NCBI GenBank assembly: GCA_025351545.1
Contig: JANXVQ010000307.1
Coordinates: forward strand, 1-5,766
Reading direction: 5' to 3'
DNA: 5,766 nt
From: Spirosoma sp.
Lineage (GTDB): Bacteria; Bacteroidota; Bacteroidia; Cytophagales; Spirosomataceae
Of the stretch, positions 1 through 5,574 are shown one piece after another (the first letter of the stretch is position 1; each line of letters begins with the position of its first letter). The notes beneath the pieces are model-generated. The model searched no databases. It was given only the letters and a program-made list of their open reading frames with translations, and was not told where the DNA came from. The translations under genes and the position numbers were made by a program.

Positions 1-74
1 CGTTTGAGAGATAGAAAAGGCGATATTGTGGCCCATTGGTAGTCGGTCAGTTCCATAAACTGTTTGGTCATCAT
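1..74 (-). CDS. IS5-family-type transposase, N-terminal fragment (runs off left edge)
   Basis: The minus strand from position 74 reads MMTKQFMELTDYQWATISPF and then LSLK before leaving the window. The segment (E)LTD-QW-I--FL is the usual opening of IS5-family DDE transposases, which begin with a short 'LTD.QW..I..LLP' stretch before the helix-turn-helix-like domain. Only 24 codons are visible, so the catalytic DDE residues and the state of the rest of the gene cannot be judged. The start is ambiguous: ATG codons lie at 74-72, 71-69 and 56-54, and none has a clear ribosome binding site. The gene would cut and paste its own element. Immediately upstream (higher coordinates) lies the remnant of a different transposase. 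Family assignment is by motif recognition only. Confidence 0.7.
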   Translation of the reverse strand, partial: MMTKQFMELTDYQWATISPFLSLK

Positions 75-122
75 CTTGTCGTTTGGCGACCACAAAGGTG
101 ACACGACTACCAGTCTTTTTCA
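1..122 (-). mobile_element. End of an IS5-type insertion sequence (boundary approximate)
   Basis: The transposase start at 74 and the end of recognisable homology to the older transposase relic at about 123 bracket the left terminus of the IS between about 75 and 122. The opposite end of the element is outside the window, so the terminal inverted repeat and target duplication cannot be matched. The boundary given is where the relic's homology stops, not a measured IS end. A 9-base inverted repeat (37-45 TGGTAGTCG, 104-112 CGACTACCA) lies inside this stretch. Confidence 0.45.
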
Positions 123-413
123 ATTCCCCAACACGTTCTTAACAATTCCATGTTGACTACCCTAATATGATCGCATAACCCCTTAAATTTTAGACGAATG
201 AATTTTCTCCAGCACCGCGTCGTCAAAAATAATATAGCCTTAGAGCCGACTGGTAAAAAGAGGATTCCCCTTTTCCCAGAGCATTCTGGCCGTAAGTTTT
301 TCTTCTTTGAGGAAGCAGGCGACATCATCGTGAGAGAGGTCGGCAAAGTGATCTGCCAGATTAGTGCAGGTATACTTAATCTTACTCGAGAGCAAGTATT
401 GACAGTGTAAATG
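123..413 (-). pseudogene. Decayed N-terminal part of a second DDE transposase
   Basis: Read on the minus strand from 413 down to 123, one frame gives, in order, CQYLLSS (near the start), NLADHFADLSHDDV, FLKEEKLTARMLWEKG, GYIIFDDAVLEKIHSSKI and GSQHGIVK. I recognise this order of blocks (QYLLSS, SHD, EKLT-R-LWE, Y-IFDDTVLDK--S-KI, YSG--H-VIKG) from the N-terminal half of a DDE transposase group common in cyanobacteria and Bacteroidota, variously labelled IS4- or IS701-like. The exact family name is uncertain. The FDD motif would carry the first catalytic aspartate. Three stops interrupt the frame (taa at 242-240, taa at 185-183, tag at 164-162), and a fourth (tga at 122-120) ends it. No in-frame ATG exists at the front, and the C-terminal catalytic part is missing. 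There is no frameshift across 97 codons, so decay seems to be by point mutation after truncation. It is not expected to make protein. Confidence 0.7.
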
Positions 414-432
414 ACTGGTTGTTTTTACACTG
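403..432. repeat. 9-base perfect inverted repeat at the edge of the transposase relic
   Basis: CAGTGTAAA (403-411) is exactly repeated in reverse complement as TTTACACTG (424-432), with a 12-base loop. It sits at the 5' border of the decayed transposase. It could be a remnant of the old element's end structure, an operator, or a hairpin in RNA. No T-run follows the plus-strand arm and the stem is AT-rich, so it is a poor terminator. Confidence 0.4.
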
Positions 433-728
433 AAAGTTACCTTTTTTCACACTTCTGCGTAAGCCCTATTAATAATGCTTCTCCTCCTTCGTCAGCGATA
501 CTTTTGCCAGAATATGAGAAAAAAAAACGTCAAACATTTGTTAGTCTATTTTAGAAGTAGCCCCTTCCTGTAAGAGGAAATCAGCGATAAAATTCATTTT
601 TTAGCTATTTAGCGTGTTGGCACAAGACATAGTTATAAACCTATATGAGTTTGGACGGCTGAAAGCATGTGCACAAATCAGTTGCATAGATCATTGTAAA
701 TTTGCCAAGCCACTAACTGCCTAGCCGT
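414..728. other. Non-coding stretch between IS relic and peptidase gene
   Basis: About 315 AT-rich bases without a supportable gene. Reading frames here are short (the longest ATG frame I followed is about 30 codons) and resemble no family I know. The stretch contains the right arm of the 403-432 inverted repeat, an A9 run near 521-529, a small TTCCT/AGGAA stem around 565-580 and a promoter-like TAAATTTG near its right end. It probably serves as the upstream region of the plus-strand peptidase gene plus leftover IS flank. Confidence 0.5.
697..704 (+). promoter_or_regulatory. Candidate Bacteroidota -7 element for the P1 peptidase gene
   Basis: TAAATTTG matches the TAnnTTTG -7 consensus of the Bacteroidota primary sigma factor exactly and lies 24 bases before the ATG at 729, giving a short leader. 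No convincing -33 TTG/TTTG sits about 19-21 bases upstream (the nearest, TGTG at 669-672, is too far), so the call is weak. Confidence 0.3.
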
Positions 729-1856
729 ATGCCATTCTCTTACAGCTTCCTATTATTTACCACCGTATTGTTTACCAGCATTCAATCTGCAATGGCTCAG
801 CCCTCCAAACGCCCTCGTGAATATGGCATCCGATTTGGCGTCTTGCCAACCGGGCCACTCAATGCTATTACAGATGTACCCGGTGTACGAGTAGGGCAGA
901 TCACGCTCAAAGAAGGTCAGACTATTCGTACGGGGGTTACGGCCATTCTGCCGCACGACGGAAATCAGTTTCAGCAGAAAAGCCCAGCCGCTATTTATAT
1001 CGGGAATGGTTTTGGCAAATTGATGGGCTACAGTCAGGTGGAAGAACTGGGCACAGTAGAAACTCCAATCGTTCTGACTAATACACTAAATATCCCTACT
1101 GCTGCCGATGCCCTGATTGATTATACGCTAGCTCAGAAAGGCAACGAACAGGTACGTTCAGTGAACGCTGTTGTGGGCGAAACCAACGACGGCTTTCTAA
1201 ACGACATTCGTGGGCGACACGTTACAAAACAACATGTCCTTGACGCTATTCGGCAAGCAAAAACCGGACCCGTCGACGAAGGTAATGTTGGCGCAGGGAC
1301 CGGAACCGTTTGCTTTGGCTTTAAAGGTGGCATTGGAACCGCATCCCGGAAACTGCCCGCGTCGCTGGGTGGCTATACCGTTGGGGCGCTGGTACAGACG
1401 AATTTTGGCGGTGTGTTACAAATTGGTGGCGTACCAATTGGTGTAGAATTAGGCCGTTATGACTTCAAGAAAAATCTTGATGGTTCCTGCATGATGGTTG
1501 TATTGACCGATGCGCCTTTGGATGCGCGTAACCTGAAGCGGCTGGCTAAACGAGCCTTTATGGGTCTGGCGCAAACGGGCGGCATCGCATCGAATGGCAG
1601 TGGCGATTATGTCATTGCCGTATCGACTGCTTACCGGATTCCGCATGAAGCAGCGAGTCCATTTGATGAACTGAAACTCTTACGCAACGACAACGTCTCC
1701 CCGTTGTTTCTAGCCGCTATTGAAGCTACAGAAGAAGCAATTATTAACTCGTTGTTTGCCGCCCAAACCCTCACTGGCGATCAGGGTCATACCGTGGAGC
1801 AACTACCCGTAGAAAAAGTGGTGGACTTGTTAAAAAAAGCGGGTCAAGCGCGATAA
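729..1856 (+). CDS. Secreted P1-family (DmpA-like) aminopeptidase/esterase
   Basis: 375 residues, the usual size for P1-family peptidases (DmpA/BapA type) plus a signal peptide. Residues 1-23 form a signal peptide ending AMA before Q24, so the enzyme should act in the periplasm. ATG at 729 is the start that keeps this signal. Family marks are YGIRFGVLPTGPLNAITDVPG (about 32-52), the glycine-rich EGNVGAGTGTVCFGFKGGIG (about 184-203), TNFGG (about 224-228), NGSGDY (289-294) and EATEEAI (about 332-338). In DmpA the precursor cuts itself between Gly and Ser and the freed Ser is the N-terminal nucleophile. By analogy the cut is G290|S291, giving alpha and beta chains. Family members remove N-terminal L- or D-residues from peptide amides and esters, or beta-amino acids; the substrate here is unknown. 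The gene converges on the OPT transporter gene, which may suggest peptide scavenging, but shared function is inference. No Shine-Dalgarno site is visible. Confidence 0.93.
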   Translation: MPFSYSFLLFTTVLFTSIQSAMAQPSKRPREYGIRFGVLPTGPLNAITDVPGVRVGQITLKEGQTIRTGVTAILPHDGNQFQQKSPAAIYIGNGFGKLMGYSQVEELGTVETPIVLTNTLNIPTAADALIDYTLAQKGNEQVRSVNAVVGETNDGFLNDIRGRHVTKQHVLDAIRQAKTGPVDEGNVGAGTGTVCFGFKGGIGTASRKLPASLGGYTVGALVQTNFGGVLQIGGVPIGVELGRYDFKKNLDGSCMMVVLTDAPLDARNLKRLAKRAFMGLAQTGGIASNGSGDYVIAVSTAYRIPHEAASPFDELKLLRNDNVSPLFLAAIEATEEAIINSLFAAQTLTGDQGHTVEQLPVEKVVDLLKKAGQAR

Positions 1857-1874
1857 ACACCCCCTCTTTCTTAG

Positions 1875-1894
1875 CTAATTGTTTATTCAATTGG
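1875..1894. terminator. Weak hairpin between convergent peptidase and OPT genes
   Basis: CTAATTG (1875-1881) can pair with CAATTGG (1888-1894) across a 6-base loop, using one T-G wobble. It lies centrally in the 47-base gap between the two stops and could help end both transcripts. The stem is short and AT-rich and lacks a good T-run on either side, so this is only a candidate. Confidence 0.2.
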
Positions 1895-1903
1895 ATCGCC
1901 TTT

Positions 1904-3985
1904 CTACGTATTCTGCTTTCCTTCTGCCACTCGCCACAGCACTATGGCAAGCCCGGCAAAGGCCAACGCTCCCAGTAACATGTAGCCGCTCCCACCAAGT
2001 ATTCTACCCAGCACGGGTTCCAGCGTCAATGACGCCAGTGCATTATAGATAGTATCGTTAACCGATAATAAAGCCACAGCTACGCCCGCCAATGCTCCGC
2101 CAGCTACCAGACCCGTTGCGAAAAGATTACCTTTTCCCAAATCGGCCGGTTCGCCGTCGCGGTCTTCTTCCACGGTTCCTTTGCGTTTAGCATTCATGTC
2201 AACGATGGCTTTGACGAGCCCCCCCGCAAAAATGGGCAACGTTGTCGATAAGGGCAGGTATAAACCTACGGCAAAGGCCAGCGCACTAACACCGACCAAC
2301 TCGAACACGAAGGCAATAAACGCGCCGACCAGCACAAATTGCCAATCAAGGTTAAAGGATAACAGTCCTTTGATGAGTGTGGCCATAAGCGTTCCCTGAG
2401 GAGCCGGAAACTTGTCGGAACCGATGGCATGTGTGATTCCCTGAGCAATCAAATCAGGGGTAGGTGTGTCCAGAATCTTTACCGTTGCCCCAACGACTAA
2501 CGACGAGACAATGACGCCGATAAACAGAGCCATCTGCTGATACTTGGGTGTTGCTCCAACGATATAACCCGTTTTCAGATCCTGCGACGTTCCCCCGGCG
2601 TTGGCAGCCGCTACGCAAATCATACTCCCCACAACTAATACAGCCGGTTCATAAGCTTTTCCCGTTAGTCCGAATCCGATAAAGACCAGGGAGGTTCCCA
2701 TAATAGTGGCAATGGTCATACCCGAAACCGGCGACGAACTTGACCCGATCAGCCCCACAATCCGGCTGGCGACCGTCACAAAAAAGAAGCCAAAGACGAT
2801 CACCAGCACAGCAATCAGCAATTTGGTTAGTATCGAATCGCCCGGAATTTTCGGGAGCACAACCATTAAAGCCGCCAATACGATACTCCCGATAATTACG
2901 ATTCGAACGCTCAGGTCCTGCTCTGTTCGGGGAATTCGGTTATTTCCACTCAGCGCATCTTCTGTTTCAGTAGCATTGATAGAGGATCGGCTGAAACTCT
3001 GCCGAAAGGAGGAGACGATGGTTGGAATGGTTTTTATAAGCGTTATGAAACCGCCCGCTGTTACGGCTCCCGCACCAATTTGCCGAATGTAAGCGCGGTA
3101 GATGGCCGCAGCCGTATCGGTAAAGGTATGGGTGGTCGGATTCCAGCCTCCCGGCCCGCCTGCCGTTTGCAAATTCGCCAGGTAACCAAGTTTTTGAAGT
3201 TGCAGGGCGATAGTATCACCCGGAACTACCGAAGCCAGTAACGGGATTAGTGCTAACCACGCCAGAATACCACCTCCTACCAACACGGCAGAGATACGAA
3301 ACCCGATGATGTAGCCTACGCCCAGATACTCCGGTGTTATTTCTCCCGCAACCTGAGCCGATGGAAAATATCGGTTTGTCTGCTTAATTGCCCAGACAGG
3401 CACCTCAGCAATCACATGGAGAACCTTCTGCAACAGTGCATATATTAACGCCATACCCAAGCCCTGGTAAGCCGTTTTGGCAAAATCGCCCCCTTTTTCT
3501 CCAGCAATCAGCACCGATGCGCAAGCCGTACCTTCGGGGTAAGGCAATGTATCATGTTCCTGCACAATCAACGACCGACGTAGGGGAATCATCATCAGCG
3601 TGCCAATTAAGCCACCCAGAATTGCCAACGTCAGAATTGTCCAGTAATTGAAAAAATCGGCCCCGACGCCATTTGTCAGGAATAAGAACCCGGGCATTGT
3701 AAATACCACGCCCGAGGCAATGCTCTCGCCCGCTGAGCCAGTCGTTTGAATAATATTATTTTCGAGGATGGTCGTATTCAAAAACCGTCGTCCGAGAGAA
3801 ATCGCCAGTACTGCAATGGGAATGGATGCCGAGACCGACAATCCGGCTTTTAAGGACAGATAAACCGTTGCAGCTCCGAATAGTACGCCAAACACCGCAC
3901 CAGTTATAATCGCTTTTAATGTGAACTCGGCGGGGGATTCCGTTGCGGGCACAAACGGTTTGTGGGCAGGCGTGGGTAAGGACAT
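1904..3985 (-). CDS. OPT-family oligopeptide transporter
   Basis: 693 residues, highly hydrophobic, with many predicted membrane helices from about residue 22 (TLKAIITGAVFGVLFGAATV) to the C-terminus, as expected for an OPT inner-membrane permease. Conserved bacterial OPT marks are ENNIIQTTGSAGESIASGV (about 75-93), LPYPEGTAC (147-155), GSSSSPVSGMTIA (about 412-425) and GGTSQDLKTGYIVGATP (about 463-480). OPT proteins import small peptides or metal chelates by proton coupling. Bacterial members of this long clade are mostly uncharacterised, so the substrate cannot be read from sequence. The start is ATG at 3985. The gene lies 80 bases downstream of the AlbA_2-domain gene on the same strand. 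The gap carries its own promoter-like sequence and a hairpin, so it may be transcribed separately. It converges with the P1 peptidase gene, with 47 bases between stops. Full length, no disruption seen. Confidence 0.95.
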   Translation of the reverse strand: MSLPTPAHKPFVPATESPAEFTLKAIITGAVFGVLFGAATVYLSLKAGLSVSASIPIAVLAISLGRRFLNTTILENNIIQTTGSAGESIASGVVFTMPGFLFLTNGVGADFFNYWTILTLAILGGLIGTLMMIPLRRSLIVQEHDTLPYPEGTACASVLIAGEKGGDFAKTAYQGLGMALIYALLQKVLHVIAEVPVWAIKQTNRYFPSAQVAGEITPEYLGVGYIIGFRISAVLVGGGILAWLALIPLLASVVPGDTIALQLQKLGYLANLQTAGGPGGWNPTTHTFTDTAAAIYRAYIRQIGAGAVTAGGFITLIKTIPTIVSSFRQSFSRSSINATETEDALSGNNRIPRTEQDLSVRIVIIGSIVLAALMVVLPKIPGDSILTKLLIAVLVIVFGFFFVTVASRIVGLIGSSSSPVSGMTIATIMGTSLVFIGFGLTGKAYEPAVLVVGSMICVAAANAGGTSQDLKTGYIVGATPKYQQMALFIGVIVSSLVVGATVKILDTPTPDLIAQGITHAIGSDKFPAPQGTLMATLIKGLLSFNLDWQFVLVGAFIAFVFELVGVSALAFAVGLYLPLSTTLPIFAGGLVKAIVDMNAKRKGTVEEDRDGEPADLGKGNLFATGLVAGGALAGVAVALLSVNDTIYNALASLTLEPVLGRILGGSGYMLLGALAFAGLAIVLWRVAEGKQNT

Positions 3986-3999
3986 CGTCTTAACGTTTA

Positions 4000-4021
4000 T
4001 TATGCTTCATTCTGAGCATAA
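4000..4021 (-). promoter_or_regulatory. Inverted repeat in the leader of the OPT gene
   Basis: TTATGCT (4000-4006) is matched in reverse complement by AGCATAA (4015-4021), with an 8-base loop that a T-G wobble can shorten. It begins 14 bases before the OPT start codon and, read on the minus strand, directly follows the promoter-like TTACTTTG. It therefore covers the likely transcription start or the short leader. No T-run follows on the minus strand, which argues against a terminator for the upstream gene. An operator or a leader hairpin is possible. Confidence 0.35.
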
Positions 4022-4052
4022 CAAAGTAAGACATTCGCTAAACATACCGAAA
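4022..4052 (-). promoter_or_regulatory. Candidate promoter for the OPT gene
   Basis: On the minus strand TTTC (4052-4049), 19 bases, then TTACTTTG (4029-4022) each differ from the Bacteroidota TTTG / TAnnTTTG consensus at one position and have the expected spacing. Transcription would begin near 4016, giving a leader of about 30 bases before the ATG at 3985. This suggests that the OPT gene need not depend on the upstream AlbA_2-domain gene's promoter. Confidence 0.35.
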
Positions 4053-4065
4053 TACGAGCCAAACT

Positions 4066-4734
4066 TTATTGGATTGCCCGGGAGGTGTACTTATCCATCA
4101 CGTCGCTTGGATGGATTTCAAGCACATGGGCCAGTACCAATAGCACAAGCGTCCGGGAAGCAATTCGACGCGAAATACCCGCAACAGACGCAAACAGATC
4201 AACCGTTATGCTGTTGTGCTCGCCCAGATGCTGCATAAGCTTATGCTCCTTGTCGCCATACGTGAATCGAATACCGCGATCAGCCTGTTCGCCTTTCAAG
4301 ATCTCGCGCACTTCGCGGCTGGCCTGAACTGATTTATCGTCTACGCGGACATACACCTTCTTGTTTTCAGGTTCAGCCGGGTCGGGAATAATGTAATGCG
4401 GGCGAGTCGGGCTACGAGGCACCCGTATAATAAGTACTTCACGCTCGTCGCAGAGCTGCACGCGTTCGATGGTGTAGGAAATGTGCGGGAAACAGAATTT
4501 GTTGATGGCCCGAACAAGCAGGTATTCGTCTTCGTCGGCATATTTCAAGCCCGGAATCTTCTTGTCGTCACCGACGCCGATCAGCATGACACCGCCGTTT
4601 GTATTAGCGAAGGCAACCACCCCCCGAATAATTTTTTCGGGATGGTTTGTTTTCAGCTTGAACTCTAAATTGCTGCCCTCTCCCCGTCTGACCAGGTTTT
4701 TGAGCGCCTGATAGTCCATAACCGATGGGTTCAT
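4066..4734 (-). CDS. AlbA_2 (Schlafen-type) domain protein, putative DNA-binding/ATP-binding regulator
   Basis: 222 residues from ATG at 4734 (MNPSVMDYQALKNLVRRGEG). The N-terminal half shows the AlbA_2/Schlafen fold signature: EGSNLEFKLK (about 19-28), AFANTNGGVMLIGVGDDKKIPG (about 41-62), a hydrophobic strand with basic flanks (REVLIIRVPRSPTRPHYI) and VYVRVDD--V-ASREV. The C-terminal half (about 160-222: EHKLMQHLGEHNSITVDLFA, ISRRIASRTLVLLVLAHVLE) looks like a winged-helix segment. Proteins with this layout are often annotated as putative transcriptional regulators or 'ATP-binding protein', but their biochemical role is mostly unknown. The frame is open further upstream to a TTG at 4785, but a good promoter match overlaps that stretch, so the ATG at 4734 (or 4719) is preferred. 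It is upstream of and co-directional with OPT and divergent from the crtZ-like gene, so it could regulate either; that is conjecture. Confidence 0.85.
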   Translation of the reverse strand: MNPSVMDYQALKNLVRRGEGSNLEFKLKTNHPEKIIRGVVAFANTNGGVMLIGVGDDKKIPGLKYADEDEYLLVRAINKFCFPHISYTIERVQLCDEREVLIIRVPRSPTRPHYIIPDPAEPENKKVYVRVDDKSVQASREVREILKGEQADRGIRFTYGDKEHKLMQHLGEHNSITVDLFASVAGISRRIASRTLVLLVLAHVLEIHPSDVMDKYTSRAIQ

Positions 4735-4755
4735 CTGGTTGAGCACTGACTGCGA

Positions 4756-4786
4756 TAAATATACGGATTTTTCAAAAACCAGCAAG
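4756..4786 (-). promoter_or_regulatory. Candidate promoter for the AlbA_2-domain gene
   Basis: On the minus strand CTTG (4786-4783), 19 bases, then TATATTTA (4763-4756) fit the Bacteroidota -33/-7 pattern, with one mismatch in the TAnnTTTG box. Transcription would start near 4751, about 17 bases before the ATG at 4734. This decides against the alternative TTG start at 4785, which lies inside the -33 element. Confidence 0.45.
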
Positions 4787-4954
4787 TATTTAGCTTACAT
4801 CTCTATTTTGCGTTGAAAACCAGATTTATATCTGTCAACTTTTCGATGCTACAAACCGTTACTATACCAGACAATCTGATCAATAGAACAGAGTGAAAAT
4901 AAGGGCTAAAAATGCTTGTTCATTTCTGATCTATACTACTAAAGAAACACAAAA
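4786..4954. other. Divergent intergenic region between AlbA_2-domain and crtZ-like genes
   Basis: About 170 AT-rich bases from which the two genes diverge. TATACT at 4932-4937 resembles a sigma-70 -10 box and could serve the crtZ-like gene, but no matching -35 or TTG at Bacteroidota spacing is evident. An A-rich leader (4938-4954) precedes the crtZ ATG in place of a Shine-Dalgarno site. No gene or RNA is recognisable here. Confidence 0.4.
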
Positions 4955-5431
4955 ATGCTGGTAAATGTTGCCTGGGTTGTAGGGACTTTCCTCTTTATGG
5001 AAGGCGTTGCGTGGTTAACGCACAAGTATGTTATGCACGGTTTTTTGTGGAATTGGCATAGCGATCATCACAATCATCATAACGGTTTTTTTGAGATGAA
5101 TGATTGGTTTGCTGTTGTTTTCAGCCTGACCGCTATTAGTCTGATTTTCACAGGCGTAGAAATTCCTGAATTCCAGTTTTTGATCTGGATTGGTGCCGGA
5201 GTGACACTCTATGGATTATTCTATTTTATTTTCCATGACATTATCGTTCATCGACGTGTAAAAATAAAAATTGACACCAGCGGACGATATATGCAACGGA
5301 TTATGCGCGCTCACTACATTCATCATAAAGTGCATACGAGAGAAGGGGCCGAAGCATTCGGATTTCTCTATGCACCCAAAAAATATGATCGGCCTGTAAA
5401 GAGCGTCGCAGCAGAGGTTAAGTCGCATTAA
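4955..5431 (+). CDS. crtZ: CrtZ-type beta-carotene hydroxylase (fatty acid hydroxylase/sterol desaturase superfamily)
   Basis: 158 residues, typical of the bacterial CrtZ family. It shows the full set of di-iron histidine motifs: HKYVMH (H23, H28), HSDHHNHH (H35, H38, H39, H41, H42), HDIIVH (H94, H99) and HYIHH (H120, H123, H124). Hydrophobic segments at about 3-20 and 52-90 anchor it in the inner membrane, with the histidine clusters facing the cytoplasm. CrtZ enzymes add 3-hydroxyl groups to beta-ionone rings using oxygen and reductant, turning beta-carotene into zeaxanthin; in Cytophagales they feed pigments such as zeaxanthin or saproxanthin-like carotenoids. The start ATG at 4955 follows an A-rich leader. 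No other carotenoid gene is in the window, so it stands alone or its cluster is elsewhere. A strong terminator follows about 80 bases downstream. The substrate is inferred from family; a related lipid substrate cannot be excluded. Confidence 0.88.
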   Translation: MLVNVAWVVGTFLFMEGVAWLTHKYVMHGFLWNWHSDHHNHHNGFFEMNDWFAVVFSLTAISLIFTGVEIPEFQFLIWIGAGVTLYGLFYFIFHDIIVHRRVKIKIDTSGRYMQRIMRAHYIHHKVHTREGAEAFGFLYAPKKYDRPVKSVAAEVKSH

Positions 5432-5512
5432 CGTACCTACAGTCTTTAGCTCGTAGTTCTCGTAATCAATGTAATCTAGCCATACGATTAAAGCCTGCAA
5501 ATACGTACAAAC

Positions 5513-5556
5513 AATAAAAAAGGCGTAATCCAGAGAATGGATACGCCTTTTTTATT
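5513..5556. terminator. Bidirectional Rho-independent terminator
   Basis: A 15-base perfect palindrome arm, AATAAAAAAGGCGTA (5513-5527), pairs with TACGCCTTTTTTATT (5542-5556). A further ATCCA/TGGA extension with one bulged A leaves a loop of about five bases. The GGCGTA stem is followed by six T on either strand. It ends the crtZ-like transcript on the plus strand and, 18 bases past its stop, the DUF2795-like transcript on the minus strand. Confidence 0.9.
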
Positions 5557-5574
5557 GACTCCTGCCCGAATATA

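Noticed and set aside
107..346. Minus-strand 79-codon open frame
   Set aside because: It lies in a different frame from the transposase homology on the same strand; the homology, not this frame, explains the region.
198..410. Plus-strand 70-codon open frame
   Set aside because: It is antisense to the decayed transposase, whose minus-strand frame shows recognisable motif blocks; the plus-strand protein resembles nothing and is a shadow.
492..591. Repeated octamer CAGCGATA at about 494 and 582
   Set aside because: Two copies of eight bases about 90 bases apart, with no further similarity around them; likely chance.
2706..3092. Plus-strand 128-codon frame inside the OPT gene
   Set aside because: It is antisense to a well-conserved transporter sequence, with no start signal or family resemblance.
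4341..4711. Several short frames overlapping the AlbA_2-domain gene on both strands
   Set aside because: They are shadows of the conserved coding frame; none has its own motif or upstream signal.
5022..5110. Histidine-codon-rich CAT/CAC cluster that looks like a simple repeat
   Set aside because: It encodes the conserved HSDHHNHH metal-binding motif of the hydroxylase, so it is coding constraint, not a repeat element.
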